NCBI GenBank assembly: GCA_017560125.1
Contig: JAFYOS010000004.1
Coordinates: 62,001-126,000 of the forward strand
Length of the DNA: 64,000 nucleotides
Origin: Bacteroidaceae bacterium
GTDB lineage: Bacteria; Bacteroidota; Bacteroidia; Bacteroidales; Bacteroidaceae
Direction: 5' to 3'
The translations under genes and the position numbers were made by a program. The notes beneath the pieces are model-generated. The model was not told where the DNA came from and made no database searches. It saw only the letters and a program-made list of their open reading frames with translations. This document shows positions 37,117 to 46,538 of this stretch, in pieces; position 1 is the stretch's first letter, and each line of letters starts with the position of its first letter.

Positions 37117-37148
37117 AATGAGCGTGCTATTAAAATAGCACGCTCATT
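37117..37148. terminator. Bidirectional terminator between the lysis cassette and nagB
   Basis: A perfect 15-base stem (37117-37131 with 37134-37148) with a two-base loop lies between converging genes and has T-rich sequence on both exits. Confidence 0.9.
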
Positions 37149-37171
37149 TATATTTATTCTCCGCTTATCAA

Positions 37172-37984
37172 TTACTTGAGGTTTGATGCGGGGTCGAGAT
37201 TGTCCTTCTCGATATCCTTGAAGTAGTTTACGGTGCCAACCTTCAGTTCAACGGTTGCAGCATCGTCGCAAACGATGATACCATGTTGGTGCAACTGGAG
37301 AACGCTGATGGTCCACATCTGTGTTACGCTACCCTCAACTGCGTGGTAAAGAGCCTGCGCCTTGTTGTGACCGTTAACGAGGATAAGAACCTCTTTGGCA
37401 TCCATAACAGTGCCAACACCAACGGTTACAGCTGTCTTGGGAACCTTGTTCACGTCGTTATCGAAGAAACGTGAGTTAGCGATGATTGTATCGGTTGTCA
37501 ATGTCTTCTGGCGTGTGCGCGATGTGAGTGAAGAACCGGGCTCGTTGAATGCGATGTGTCCGTCGGGACCGATACCGCCAAGGAAGAGCTGGATGCCACC
37601 GTAAGAGGCGATTTTCTCTTCGTAACGTGCACACTCGGCTTCGAGGTCATCTGCGTTACCGTTAAGGATGTTTACATTCTCCTTCTTGATGTTTACATGG
37701 CTGAAGAAGTTGTTCCACATGAATGAGTGGTAGCTCTCGGGGTGATCCTGGGGCAAACCTACGTATTCGTCCATATTGAATGTTACCACGTTCTCGAAGC
37801 TAACGACTCCCTGGTTGTAAAGACCGATAAGCTCTTTGTATGTTCCAAGGGGTGTTGAACCTGTAGGAAGACCAAGAACGAAGGGTTTCTCGGCTGTGGG
37901 TTGGAATTCGTTGATTTTTTTTGCAACATAAGATGCTGCCCATGCAGAAATCTGCTGATAGTTGGGTTCGATAATTAAACGCAT
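37172..37984 (-). CDS. nagB: Glucosamine-6-phosphate deaminase
   Basis: This 270-residue enzyme converts glucosamine-6-phosphate to fructose-6-phosphate and ammonia. It has [13 protein letters not shown] (phosphate loop), FNMDEYVGL with the catalytic aspartate, and [16 protein letters not shown] with the catalytic Asp-His-Glu triad. The length equals that of the E. coli enzyme. It follows the GH43-like lipoprotein gene by 12 bases on the same strand and is probably expressed from that gene's promoter. Confidence 0.95.
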   Translation of the reverse strand: MRLIIEPNYQQISAWAASYVAKKINEFQPTAEKPFVLGLPTGSTPLGTYKELIGLYNQGVVSFENVVTFNMDEYVGLPQDHPESYHSFMWNNFFSHVNIKKENVNILNGNADDLEAECARYEEKIASYGGIQLFLGGIGPDGHIAFNEPGSSLTSRTRQKTLTTDTIIANSRFFDNDVNKVPKTAVTVGVGTVMDAKEVLILVNGHNKAQALYHAVEGSVTQMWTISVLQLHQHGIIVCDDAATVELKVGTVNYFKDIEKDNLDPASNLK

Positions 37985-37996
37985 AACTTTAAATGT

Positions 37997-39031
37997 TTAA
38001 AATTTATAGTATCTCTTAATTTTCAATTTGTCAAACTGGTCGTCCATTTCTATTAGACGGGGAACGCTTGTGCGCTTGCCGTTGATAACAGTGTCCTTGT
38101 GTACGGCCATCACCAATGTGCCGTCGAAATCGTTGAACATCATGGGGTGACCGTTGTTGTCGCGCAACAGAGGCTCGGGCTCGATGTGCCAGGGACCGTT
38201 CAGTCCGTGGTCTTTTTCGCTGTATGCTACACCTACGGCATATTCGCCATCGATGTATGTAGAGAACAGGATACCAAGCTCACGACCGTCGGTGTCGAAG
38301 AGGAAGGGGCCGTCCATCACAGGGCAGAACGATTTGTTGCCAAGGCTGTCTGTACCCGATGACCAAGGGTTCTGCGATGCTGTGAACATGACATAGGGCT
38401 CGCCCATCTGCTTTGCAAAATCGTCGGTAAGACGGATTATCTGTACGGTGCCGTCCCAGTTCTGTATCCATTCGTGGCTATAGATTATATAACCTGCTCC
38501 AAGCTCGTCGCTACAGAATGTGGCGTCCAGCGAAGGCTGGTCGGCACGCAACAAGGGGCGCTCGGCAACGAGAGGTTTGTATGGGCCCTTTATGTTGTTC
38601 GCAACAAAAATCTGGCACGAACGGCGGGGAATATCGCGGCCTGCTACTTTGTCTATGATGACATCGGGGCGGGTGAATGTCGCCATGTAGTAGAATTTTT
38701 TATTGAACTCGTGAATCTCGGGAGCCCATATTACAGGGTTGGAGCCCATCCACATAGTGGTGTCGAGCTGAAGGACATTATAGGGGCCCTCCCACAGACG
38801 AAGGTTCTTGCTGGTCCACACACCACCGCCGGTACCGGTCATGTAATATACATTTTCGCTCTTGTCGAAAAAGATGAAGGGATCTCTCAGCTGCATGGTA
38901 TCAATGGCTACCGTGCGTGCAGGTGAGCCATCAATTGTCTTCAGTTCCCATTTTTCCGCTTGTTGTGTACCTGTTCCGCACGAAACAAGCAGCGCCAACA
39001 ACAGTGATAAACAGATGTATGCTTTTTTCAT
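37997..39031 (-). CDS. Glycoside hydrolase family 43-like lipoprotein
   Basis: This 344-residue five-bladed beta-propeller has a lipobox (LLALLVSCG, cysteine 18). GH43-like blades are seen in MQLRDPFIFFDKSENVYYMTGT (base aspartate 50), IWAPEIHEFNKKFYYMATF, PSLDATFCSDELGAGYIIYSHEW and PVMDGPFLFDTDGRELGILFS. The position that is the acid glutamate in many GH43 enzymes (EGP) reads DGP here, so the activity and linkage cut are uncertain. It is probably anchored facing the periplasm or cell surface. It leads an operon with nagB and has a consensus promoter. The link with amino-sugar catabolism is by position only. Confidence 0.8.
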   Translation of the reverse strand: MKKAYICLSLLLALLVSCGTGTQQAEKWELKTIDGSPARTVAIDTMQLRDPFIFFDKSENVYYMTGTGGGVWTSKNLRLWEGPYNVLQLDTTMWMGSNPVIWAPEIHEFNKKFYYMATFTRPDVIIDKVAGRDIPRRSCQIFVANNIKGPYKPLVAERPLLRADQPSLDATFCSDELGAGYIIYSHEWIQNWDGTVQIIRLTDDFAKQMGEPYVMFTASQNPWSSGTDSLGNKSFCPVMDGPFLFDTDGRELGILFSTYIDGEYAVGVAYSEKDHGLNGPWHIEPEPLLRDNNGHPMMFNDFDGTLVMAVHKDTVINGKRTSVPRLIEMDDQFDKLKIKRYYKF

Positions 39032-39057
39032 TTTATATGCCTAATAATTTCGATGTT

Positions 39058-39089
39058 CAAAGGTAATCAATTATTTGCAAACTATCAAA
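39058..39089 (-). promoter_or_regulatory. Promoter of the GH43-nagB operon
   Basis: On the minus strand: -33 TTTG (39089-39086), 20-base spacer, -7 TACCTTTG (39065-39058). This is a full consensus, 27 bases upstream of the ATG. Confidence 0.75.
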
Positions 39090-39215
39090 CATGTAGCAAG
39101 ATTTAAGCCTCGTAGGGTTGGTGCAGCCGGTTTGCTGTGCTGTTTTTTTGCATTCCTTGTGAAACTTCGTATCGTTTATTTGTTTTATAGTTACAATAAT
39201 TAAATAGATAGAATC

Positions 39216-39818
39216 ATGAGACGTTTTTTGTTTGTAGCTGTCGTTATGATGGCATTTTTCCAGTTTCAAGCCATTGCACAGAGAGATAGAATGACAAAGG
39301 CCGAGCGCGAAGCTGCTTGGCGTGCCGAACGTCTGAAGAAAAGAGCTGCCGAAAGGGCAAGGATTGCCAGCGAGGATTCCATTGCCTTTGTTCAGGCTGT
39401 AGAGGCGTTGCGTACGGGCTCGTGGGCGCTCGAGGCTTCGAATATCACATTCAACAACGGCGTCACCCGCTTTGTTACATCGAGCACCAATTATGTGGCC
39501 GTGAATGCTGGCGAGGGCACGGTGCAGACCGCTTTCAACAACACCAATATCACCTCGCCTAACGGGTTGGGCGGTGTCACCCTCGAAGGTACGGTGTGGG
39601 GCGAGCGCATGGGTACCGACGACGATGGCAATATATTCTACAGCTGCTCCATTCAAGGTAGTGGCATTTCGGCCATCATTACTGTCACATTGACGGCCGG
39701 CAGCAATCAGGCGAGTGCCACGGTCAACGCCAACTACAGCGGTAATAAAATGGTGTTCAACGGCTATTTGTATCCCTATAATTCCGCGGGAATATTCGAG
39801 GGGCAGCCAACCTACTGA
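39216..39818 (+). CDS. DUF4251 exported protein, ended by an in-frame TGA
   Basis: This 200-residue protein has a signal peptide (MRRFLFVAVVMMAFFQFQAIAQ), a Lys/Arg/Glu-rich helix, and a DUF4251 beta-sandwich (VEALRTGSWALEASNITFNNG to the C-terminus). DUF4251 is a Bacteroidetes family of unknown function, presumably periplasmic. The frame ends at TGA (39816-39818), but the same frame stays open for another 65 codons of very unusual Pro/Gly/Arg composition before a TAG. A single change from TGG to TGA would explain this. The DUF4251 domain itself looks complete, so this part may still be functional. Confidence 0.8.
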   Translation: MRRFLFVAVVMMAFFQFQAIAQRDRMTKAEREAAWRAERLKKRAAERARIASEDSIAFVQAVEALRTGSWALEASNITFNNGVTRFVTSSTNYVAVNAGEGTVQTAFNNTNITSPNGLGGVTLEGTVWGERMGTDDDGNIFYSCSIQGSGISAIITVTLTAGSNQASATVNANYSGNKMVFNGYLYPYNSAGIFEGQPTY

Positions 39819-40016
39819 CTGCCCTATAATACAGCCCCACCCATCGGGGTGCTGCCACCGCGCCCATGGTTGCCAAAGCCGGGCTTTGGTGTGCCACCGC
39901 CCCGTCCTCACTACCCTCGCCCACCCATGGGCGGAGCACCCGGCGGTGGTATAAGGCCACCTTCCATGCGTCCACCTTCGGGCGGAGGTGTCAGACCGCC
40001 ATCGTTTCGTCCATAG
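39819..40016 (+). pseudogene. In-frame Pro/Gly/Arg-rich continuation of the DUF4251 gene beyond the TGA
   Basis: Read in the frame of the preceding gene, these 65 codons encode LPYNTAPPIGVLPPRPWLP, then PKPGFGVPPPRPHYPRPPM, then a GGAPGGGIRPPS-type repeat ending SFRP and a TAG. The period-like RPPS repeats, the absence of any stop and the lack of an own start show that this is a former or conditional C-terminal tail. The stop is TGA followed by C, a context known for leaky termination, so read-through is possible. A sequencing error is the third option. Other genes in the window (for example menA and the repressor-cluster genes) use TGA as a normal stop, so the code is not altered. Confidence 0.7.
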
Positions 40017-40036
40017 GTATGGATATATTATAAAAC

Positions 40037-40070
40037 AAAGGCTGCACCGGATATACCGTGTGCAGCCTTT
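40037..40070. terminator. Bidirectional terminator between the DUF4251 gene and yebC
   Basis: An 11-base stem AAAGGCTGCAC (40037-40047) pairs with 40060-40070; T-rich sequence follows. It lies between converging genes. Its position after the TAG at 40016, not after the TGA, suggests that the longer DUF4251 frame is the ancestral gene. Confidence 0.85.
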
Positions 40071-40093
40071 TCTCTATTTGTGTTTTTGCTCTA

Positions 40094-40816
40094 CTATTCA
40101 GCAGGACGCATGTTCGTATATACGTTCTGAACATCGTCGTCCTCCTCGAGGCGCTCTACAATCTTCTCGATTACGGCACGCTGCTCGTCGTTTACATCCT
40201 TCAGGTCGTTGGGGATGCGTGTGAACTCGTTACCTGTGATCTCGAAGCCCTTCTCCTCCAATGCTTTTTGCAAAACACCGAACGATTTGGGATCGCCATA
40301 GATAGTTACCTCGTTCTCCTCCTCATCGTACTCGTCGTCGATGCCAAGGTCAATGAATTCGAGGATGAACTCGTCCATGTCGAGGTCGGCGGGCTTGTTG
40401 AATGTGAATACACACTTCTGTGTGAACATGAATGCAAGGCTACCCGATGTACCGAGTGTGCCACCGAATTTATTGAATACCGAACGTACGTTGGCTACGG
40501 TACGTGTGGTGTTGTCGGTTGCAGCATCAACGAAGATGGCAATACCGTGAGGGCCGTATCCCTCGTATGTAACCTCCTTATAGTCCTTCTGATCTTTACC
40601 CAATGCGTTTTTAATTGCACGCTCGATGTTGTCCTTGGGCATATTCTCGTGCTTCGCGTTGGCGATGATAGCTCTCAAGTGAGGGTTGGTTTCGGGATCG
40701 GGACCGCCCGATTTAACTGCGATGGCAATCTGTTTTCCAATTCTGGTGAATGTACGTGCCATGTTGCCCCATCTCTTGAGCTTGGCCGCTTTGCGATATT
40801 CAAATGCTCTTCCCAT
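40094..40816 (-). CDS. YebC/PmpR-family translation or transcription factor
   Basis: This 240-residue protein begins at the ATG at 40816 with the family signature MGRAFEYRKAAKLKRWGNMAR; an upstream in-frame start falls inside the pheT gap and is not needed. The middle carries NIERAIKNA and YEGYGPHGIAIFVDAATDN, both typical. The C-terminus is acidic. YebC proteins have been described as regulators and more recently as factors that help ribosomes through proline stretches. It follows pheT by 25 bases and is probably co-transcribed. Confidence 0.92.
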   Translation of the reverse strand: MGRAFEYRKAAKLKRWGNMARTFTRIGKQIAIAVKSGGPDPETNPHLRAIIANAKHENMPKDNIERAIKNALGKDQKDYKEVTYEGYGPHGIAIFVDAATDNTTRTVANVRSVFNKFGGTLGTSGSLAFMFTQKCVFTFNKPADLDMDEFILEFIDLGIDDEYDEEENEVTIYGDPKSFGVLQKALEEKGFEITGNEFTRIPNDLKDVNDEQRAVIEKIVERLEEDDDVQNVYTNMRPAE

Positions 40817-40841
40817 TATAAAATGTATTTTAGTGTTATTA

Positions 40842-43304
40842 TTATCGTTGTATTGCGCCAAGACGCTTCACAAAATTATCGAGCAGACGAGCCATTACCT
40901 TGTCTATCTGCTTGTCGTTCAATGTCTGTGTGTCGTCCTGAAGTATGAAGCTTACTGCGTAGCTCTTCTTGCCGGGCTCAAGGTTCTTGCCTTCGTAAAC
41001 GTCGAAGAGTGCTACATCCTTCAGCAGGCGTTTCTCTGTCTCGCGTGCAATCTGCTCAATCTGTGCAAATGTAACCGACTTGTCAACGAGCAGTGCAAGG
41101 TCGCGCTTAACGGCGGGGTATTTGCTTATCTCGGCATAGCCCACCTTGGCGTTCTTTATGGCGCGCATGAGCTCATCCCAGTTGATGTCTGCAAAGAATA
41201 CCTCGCTCTCGATGTCGAAGGGTTTTAAAATCTTCTTGCGGATGATACCAACCTCGGCAACAGTTTTGCCACCGCGTGTTTCGTACTTGATGGCTGCCGA
41301 ATAGATGTCGTTGCTGAACGATGATATGCGACGAGCCTGTGCGGTGAAGCCCAAACGGTCGAAAATGTGCTCTACGTGGCTCTTGAGGTCATACACTGTG
41401 ATTGCACGGCCGGCGTCCATCCACGAAGGAGTGATGGTGTTACCGGTCATCCACATACCAAGGTGGAAACTCTCGCTATAGGGGCTCAAAATCTTCTCGG
41501 GAACGCGCTTGTCGGCATCGAAGCGGTAGCAGTTACCGAATTCGAAGAAGCTGATGTCGGTGTATTTGCGGCTCACGTTGCGCTGAATGCTTTCAAGGCC
41601 ACCGAAGAGCAACGACTGGCGAAGTACATTGAGGTCGGCGCTCAGGGGGTTCATCAGGCGCACAAGGTTCTCGTCCTTGTAGGTCTCGAGGCCTTCGTAG
41701 TAGGCCGAGGGTGTGAGCGAGTTATTGAGTATCTCGCTGAATCCGCAACCAACGAGCTGCTCCGAGATAACATTCTGTAGCTTATGCGATTTATCCTCGC
41801 TGCCTTTAGTGATGATTGAAGAGTGAAGCGTGGTAGAAATCTCCACGTTGTTGTATCCGTAAATGCGGAGAATATCCTCTACTACATCGCAGGGACGCTG
41901 CACATCTACGCGGTAAGGAGGCACCTGCAATGAAATGCCCTCGTTGCTCTCGCTTGTGATTTTCATCTCGAGCGACGATACGATGCTCTTTACTGTTTCG
42001 GGGGCAATGTCGGCGCCGATAAGGTTGTTTACGTAGCTGTATGATAGTTCAACGGGGAAATCGGCAATGGGCGCGGGATATACATCCTTGATGTCCATTG
42101 AGATGGTTCCGCCGGCGAGTTCTTTAATGAGTATTGCTGCCTGTTTCAATGCATAGATTACGGCATTGGGGTCGGCACCGCGCTCGTAACGGAACGATGC
42201 ATCGGTCTGCAAGCCGTGGCGACGAGCTGTCTTGCGCACCCATGTGGGGTGGAAATATGCGCTCTCCAGGAATACGTTCTTTGTTTCCTCGGTTGTACCC
42301 GATTCGAGACCACCGAACACACCTGCGATACACATGGGCTCTTCGGCGTTGCATATCATCAGGTCGCGCTCGCTCAGCTTGCGCTCCTCGCCGTCGAGGG
42401 TAACGAAGGGAGTGCCTTCGGGATATGTGCGTACGACAATCTTGTTGCCTTTAATCTTGTCGGCATCGAAGCAGTGCATGGGCTGGCCATAGGCGTGGAG
42501 AATGTAGTTTGTGATATCCACGATGTTGTTGATGGGACGAACGCCAATGAGTTGCAGCTTGTCCTTCAACCAGTCGGGGCTCTCCTTTACGGTTACACCC
42601 TTGATTGACACACCTGCATAGCGGGGACATGCCTCGCTGTTCTCAATCTGGATGTCGATGGGCAACGAATTGTCGTCAACCTTGAATGCCTCGCAGTCGG
42701 GGCGGCTGATGGTTGTGGCGCCCACGTTCTGTGTGAGGTATGCATAGAGGTCGCGTGCAACGCCATAGTGCGAGCATGCATCTGCACGGTTGGGAGTGAT
42801 ATCTACCTCGATTACATAGTCGCTCTTGATGTTGTAGTAATCCTTGGCAAGTGTACCGGGAACAGCGTCCTCGGGAAGCACGATGATTCCATCGTGGCTT
42901 GTTCCAACGCCAATCTCGTCCTCGGCGCAAATCATTCCGAATGACTCCACACCACGGATTTTACCTTTCTTTATAGTGAAGCAGTTGTCGCCATCGTAGA
43001 GCTTTGTGCCGATGGTTGCTACTACTACCTTCTGTCCGGCTGCCACGTTGGGAGCACCGCATACAATCTGTGTGGGGTTGCCATCGCCAAGGTTAACAGT
43101 GGTTATATGAAGGTGGTCGCTATCGGGGTGATCCACACATGTGAGTACCTCGGCAATTACAAGTCCCTCGAGGCCGCCCTTAATGGTTTGTACCTCTTCG
43201 ACGCCTCCGGTTTCAAGACCGATGGAGGTTAATGCTACTGATACCTCCTCGGGAGTAAGGTCGAAATTGACATACTCTTTAAGCCAATTGTAAGATATAT
43301 TCAT
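40842..43304 (-). CDS. pheT: Phenylalanine-tRNA ligase beta subunit
   Basis: This 820-residue subunit starts at the ATG at 43304, where MNISYNWLKEYVNFDLTPEE is the classic beginning. It has the tRNA-binding EMAP-like domain (VIAEVLTCVDHPDSDHLHIT), B3/B4 with the editing region (residues about 210-390), B5, the catalytic-like core (FGNCYRFD), and the C-terminal ferredoxin-like anticodon-binding domain (ISKYPAVKRDLALLVD). The pheS partner is not in the window. A TAATTTTG -7 box lies upstream at 43366-43359 (minus). Confidence 0.95.
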   Translation of the reverse strand: MNISYNWLKEYVNFDLTPEEVSVALTSIGLETGGVEEVQTIKGGLEGLVIAEVLTCVDHPDSDHLHITTVNLGDGNPTQIVCGAPNVAAGQKVVVATIGTKLYDGDNCFTIKKGKIRGVESFGMICAEDEIGVGTSHDGIIVLPEDAVPGTLAKDYYNIKSDYVIEVDITPNRADACSHYGVARDLYAYLTQNVGATTISRPDCEAFKVDDNSLPIDIQIENSEACPRYAGVSIKGVTVKESPDWLKDKLQLIGVRPINNIVDITNYILHAYGQPMHCFDADKIKGNKIVVRTYPEGTPFVTLDGEERKLSERDLMICNAEEPMCIAGVFGGLESGTTEETKNVFLESAYFHPTWVRKTARRHGLQTDASFRYERGADPNAVIYALKQAAILIKELAGGTISMDIKDVYPAPIADFPVELSYSYVNNLIGADIAPETVKSIVSSLEMKITSESNEGISLQVPPYRVDVQRPCDVVEDILRIYGYNNVEISTTLHSSIITKGSEDKSHKLQNVISEQLVGCGFSEILNNSLTPSAYYEGLETYKDENLVRLMNPLSADLNVLRQSLLFGGLESIQRNVSRKYTDISFFEFGNCYRFDADKRVPEKILSPYSESFHLGMWMTGNTITPSWMDAGRAITVYDLKSHVEHIFDRLGFTAQARRISSFSNDIYSAAIKYETRGGKTVAEVGIIRKKILKPFDIESEVFFADINWDELMRAIKNAKVGYAEISKYPAVKRDLALLVDKSVTFAQIEQIARETEKRLLKDVALFDVYEGKNLEPGKKSYAVSFILQDDTQTLNDKQIDKVMARLLDNFVKRLGAIQR

Positions 43305-43488
43305 ATTGTGTTTATTTTTACTTCGTTCTTCAACGGATGCATTACGCATTTCAAATTGCAAAATTACATTTTTTTTCGCAAACACAATGATGATATGTAA
43401 AAAAGTATCACATTAAAATGAGTATAATTCCAAAATAGCCCTTTGCGCTTAGCGAATTATAAATATATCACCACGGATAATAGAATAA

Positions 43489-43521
43489 AGAGCCCCCGCA
43501 CCTATTCGATGCAGGAGCTCT
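43489..43521 (-). terminator. Terminator of dnaB
   Basis: A stem AGAGC/GCTCT is extended by CC/GG and GCA/TGC with two mismatches; read leftward it is followed by TTTATTC. It lies 35 bases beyond the dnaB stop. Confidence 0.6.
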
Positions 43522-43555
43522 GTTTTTATGTGGGGTTCTCCCCTGTTTTCAGTTT

Positions 43556-45148
43556 TTAGAATGGAACGTCGTTGCTCGACGACTGCGGAGGCAGCATGTC
43601 TATGGGCGTAGGTGCGCTGCCTGTGAGGTAGTCGGGAAGCGGGGGCAATGGTGCTCCTGCTTCGTCGGGCATGGGGGGGGCTGCATTCAGACGCGATGTC
43701 TTCACAACAGGGATGTCGTTTGTGGGCACTGGTATGAGCGACTCGTCGTCGAGGTTCATGAAGCGTGCATATTCGCCACGGAACGCCAATCGCACATCGC
43801 CGATGGCACCGTTACGATGCTTGGCAATGATGATTTCGGCCTTTTTACGCCAGTCGAAATCGCCATCCTTATATATATGGAAGTATTCGGGACGGTTTAC
43901 GAATAGTACGATGTCGGCATCCTGCTCAATGGCTCCCGATTCACGAAGGTCACTCAACTGGGGGCGTTTACCCTCGACGCCCTCGCGGCCTTCGAGGTTA
44001 CGGTTCAACTGACTGAGTGCCATGATGGGGATGTTCAATTCCTTGGCAAGACCTTTCAATGCACGTGAAATGGTACTAATCTCCTCCTGACGGCTTCCCT
44101 TGCCTACGTTGGCGCTCATCAGCTGCAAGTAGTCGATGAAAATCATTCTCACTCCATGCTCGCGCACCATGCGACGTGCCTTGGTTCGGAGCTCGAACAC
44201 CGACAGCTGCGGTGTGTCGTCAATGTAGAGCGGCGCATTCTCGAGGGCGGTGATTTTGTTGTCAAGCTGTCCCCATTCATATTTTTCGAGCTGTCCGCTC
44301 TTGATCTTGTCACCCGGTATCTGGCACACGTTACAGATAAGACGCTGCACCAACTGCACATTACCCATCTCAAGTGAGAACATGCCGACGGGGATTCGTT
44401 GATCGACTGCCATATTTCTGATCATCGACAGCGCGAAAGCCGTTTTACCCATCGCGGGACGTGCTGCAAGGATGATAAGGTCGGTGTTCTGCCATCCGGC
44501 GGTAATCTTGTCGAGTGCATGGAAACCGCTGCTGATACCACTGAGACCACTGGTATTCTTCGATGCTGTCTGGATATTTGTATAGGCCTCCTTGATTACC
44601 GGGTTAATCTGCGTGAAGTCGCGTTTCAGATTGTGGCGCGAAATTTCGAACAACTCCGACTCGGTGCGCTGCATCAGTTCTTCTACATCGATGGTTTCAT
44701 CGAATGCATCAGTCTGCGTTTTGCTGGTGAAGGTAATAAGGTCGCGCGCAAGTTTCTTCTGTGCAATAATTCGTGCGTGATACTCGATGTTCACCGACGA
44801 CACCACGCGGCTGGTGAGCTCGGTTACATAGAAAGGACCACCCACCTGCTCCAATGTGCCTTTGCGGCGCAGGTAATCTGTGACGGTAAGAATGTCGATG
44901 GGCCTGTCGTGAAGGTCCATCTCTCTGATAGCGTCGAAAATAAGCTGGTGTCGTTTGTCGTAGAACGATTCGGGCTTAAGCATATCACCAAGACGGCCAA
45001 TGGCGTCGCTGTCAACCATCAGTGCACCAAGCACAGCAACCTCCAGTTCCAACGCCTGTGGTTGCAGATGTCCGTATTCGTTTACCAATGGCGCTGCCGT
45101 AACCTGTCGTGAGCGCGGTTTTCGTTTGGGTGTCGTAGTCTCTTCCAT
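43556..45148 (-). CDS. dnaB: Replicative DNA helicase
   Basis: This 530-residue hexameric helicase unwinds the replication fork. It has the N-terminal primase-contact domain (PQALELEVAVLGALMVD), the RecA-like ATPase with Walker A LAARPAMGKTAFALSM, and IFIDYLQLMS (Walker B). ALSQLNRNLEGR and SDLRESGAIEQDADIVLFVNR close the core. A disordered Pro-rich tail ends DMLPPQSSSNDVPF. A -7 TACCTTTG lies at 45199-45192 (minus); a 7-base hairpin (AAACGGC/GCCGTTT, 45165-45184) would be near the 5' end of the mRNA. Confidence 0.96.
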   Translation of the reverse strand: MEETTTPKRKPRSRQVTAAPLVNEYGHLQPQALELEVAVLGALMVDSDAIGRLGDMLKPESFYDKRHQLIFDAIREMDLHDRPIDILTVTDYLRRKGTLEQVGGPFYVTELTSRVVSSVNIEYHARIIAQKKLARDLITFTSKTQTDAFDETIDVEELMQRTESELFEISRHNLKRDFTQINPVIKEAYTNIQTASKNTSGLSGISSGFHALDKITAGWQNTDLIILAARPAMGKTAFALSMIRNMAVDQRIPVGMFSLEMGNVQLVQRLICNVCQIPGDKIKSGQLEKYEWGQLDNKITALENAPLYIDDTPQLSVFELRTKARRMVREHGVRMIFIDYLQLMSANVGKGSRQEEISTISRALKGLAKELNIPIMALSQLNRNLEGREGVEGKRPQLSDLRESGAIEQDADIVLFVNRPEYFHIYKDGDFDWRKKAEIIIAKHRNGAIGDVRLAFRGEYARFMNLDDESLIPVPTNDIPVVKTSRLNAAPPMPDEAGAPLPPLPDYLTGSAPTPIDMLPPQSSSNDVPF

Positions 45149-45399
45149 GTGTATAGCGATAAAAAAACGGCACCAGCGCCGTTTACTTTTGCAAAGGTAA
45201 ACAGATTAGCCCTTATCCGAAAGAAACCGACGAACTATTTTTCACAAAAATATTCATGCCTCTGTTTACAGCTCCATCCACTGCCGGCAAATACCATTTT
45301 CAGTGCCGTTGTACAGGTGGCAACATGCAAATAAATATGCGGTAGGGCTATTAAATGAAAAATTAAGCTATCTTTGCACATGTAAAACACTGACAAAAT

Positions 45400-46233
45400 A
45401 TGATTACATTTCCCAATGCCAAGATAAACCTCGGCCTTAATATAGTAGAGAAACGCCACGACGGCTATCACAATCTTGAAACGCTGTTCTACCCTATTGC
45501 TTTGCAGGATGTGCTCGAGGCCACTCCTCGTGCCGCTGATGCCGACGGCGATTATTCGATAACCATGTACGACGCGCCATTCGAGGGGCAGGCCGAAGAC
45601 AATCTTGTCATCAAGGCATACAGAGCATTGTCGGCAGACTACGAACTGCCTCGTCTCGATTTCTTTTTGCAGAAGATTATTCCCACCGGAGCCGGTCTTG
45701 GTGGCGGTTCGGCCGACGCGGCATTTGCTCTTAAAATGATAAACGAAATGGCCTCGCTCGCGCTCACCGACGACGAGCTGGAGAAATATGCAGCTAGCAT
45801 TGGTGCCGATTGCGCCTTCTTTGTGCGCAACAAGCCGGCATTTGCCACCGGCATAGGAAATATACTCACACCGGCCGAATGTTCGCTTGCAGGTTACTAC
45901 CTGGCGCTCGTAAAGCCCGATGTGCACATATCCACCAAGGATGCCTATGCGCTTGTAACACCTGCAAAACCGCAGGTAAGCATCACCGAAATCGTAAAAA
46001 CACCTGTGACTCAGTGGCGCGGAGTGTTGGTGAACGATTTCGAAAAGAGCGTCTTTGCAAAACACCCTGCCATTGCAGTCATAAAGGACAAATTGTATGA
46101 GATGGGGGCCGAATATGCTTCGATGTCGGGTTCGGGTTCGTCGTTCTTCGGGCTGTTCAAGGAGAAACCGTGCGAGGAGGCTGTGAAGGCTCTTTTCCCC
46201 GATTGCTTCTGCCGTGTGATAGAACTCGAATAA
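45400..46233 (+). CDS. ispE: 4-diphosphocytidyl-2-C-methyl-D-erythritol kinase
   Basis: This 277-residue GHMP kinase phosphorylates CDP-methylerythritol in the MEP isoprenoid pathway. It has the N-terminal FPNAKINLGLNIVEKRHDGYHN, the ATP loop PTGAGLGGGSADAAFAL, and the C-terminal MSGSGSSFFGLF. The start is the ATG at 45400, 24 bases after a TATCTTTG -7 box (45369-45376). It is monocistronic and divergent from dnaB. Confidence 0.95.
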   Translation: MITFPNAKINLGLNIVEKRHDGYHNLETLFYPIALQDVLEATPRAADADGDYSITMYDAPFEGQAEDNLVIKAYRALSADYELPRLDFFLQKIIPTGAGLGGGSADAAFALKMINEMASLALTDDELEKYAASIGADCAFFVRNKPAFATGIGNILTPAECSLAGYYLALVKPDVHISTKDAYALVTPAKPQVSITEIVKTPVTQWRGVLVNDFEKSVFAKHPAIAVIKDKLYEMGAEYASMSGSGSSFFGLFKEKPCEEAVKALFPDCFCRVIELE

Positions 46234-46487
46234 AAAGCAGTTGCCCCTTGATTCACATCAAAAGGCAACCAAACACAAACACAAAATAAAACACGACAAA
46301 ACTACTATGCAATTCAATAGCCTGTGCTATACTCATTTACGATATAGCTACCACAACACAGGTATTCACATATCCGCGATGGGCTTCAGGGCTTTTTGCA
46401 TATAATAAACCGTTGAACGGCACAAAATGTTCTCGGCGCTTTGCTAAAAAATCTTAAAACGAGTGCTATATAATAAGAGGAGTAGTT
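46234..46487. other. Intergenic region with two stem-loops
   Basis: No gene is seen. A hairpin after ispE (GTTGCC at about 46242 with GGCAAC at about 46265) lacks a T-run. A second, nested hairpin at 46321-46362 combines GCTATA/TATAGC inside CCTGTG/CACAGG. The rest is featureless up to the next promoter. Confidence 0.4.
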
Positions 46488-46519
46488 GTTGTGCGCTTTC
46501 ATTTTTATTTTTACATTTG
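46488..46519 (+). promoter_or_regulatory. Promoter of the DUF2148 gene
   Basis: A -33 GTTG (46488-46491), a 20-base spacer and a -7 TACATTTG (46512-46519) lie 20 bases before the ATG at 46539. Confidence 0.65.
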
Positions 46520-46538
46520 CAAAAACAATATTACTAAT

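Noticed and set aside
46242..46270. A terminator hairpin after ispE
   Set aside because: The stem has two internal mismatches and no T-run follows it on the plus strand, so I list it only as a stem-loop.
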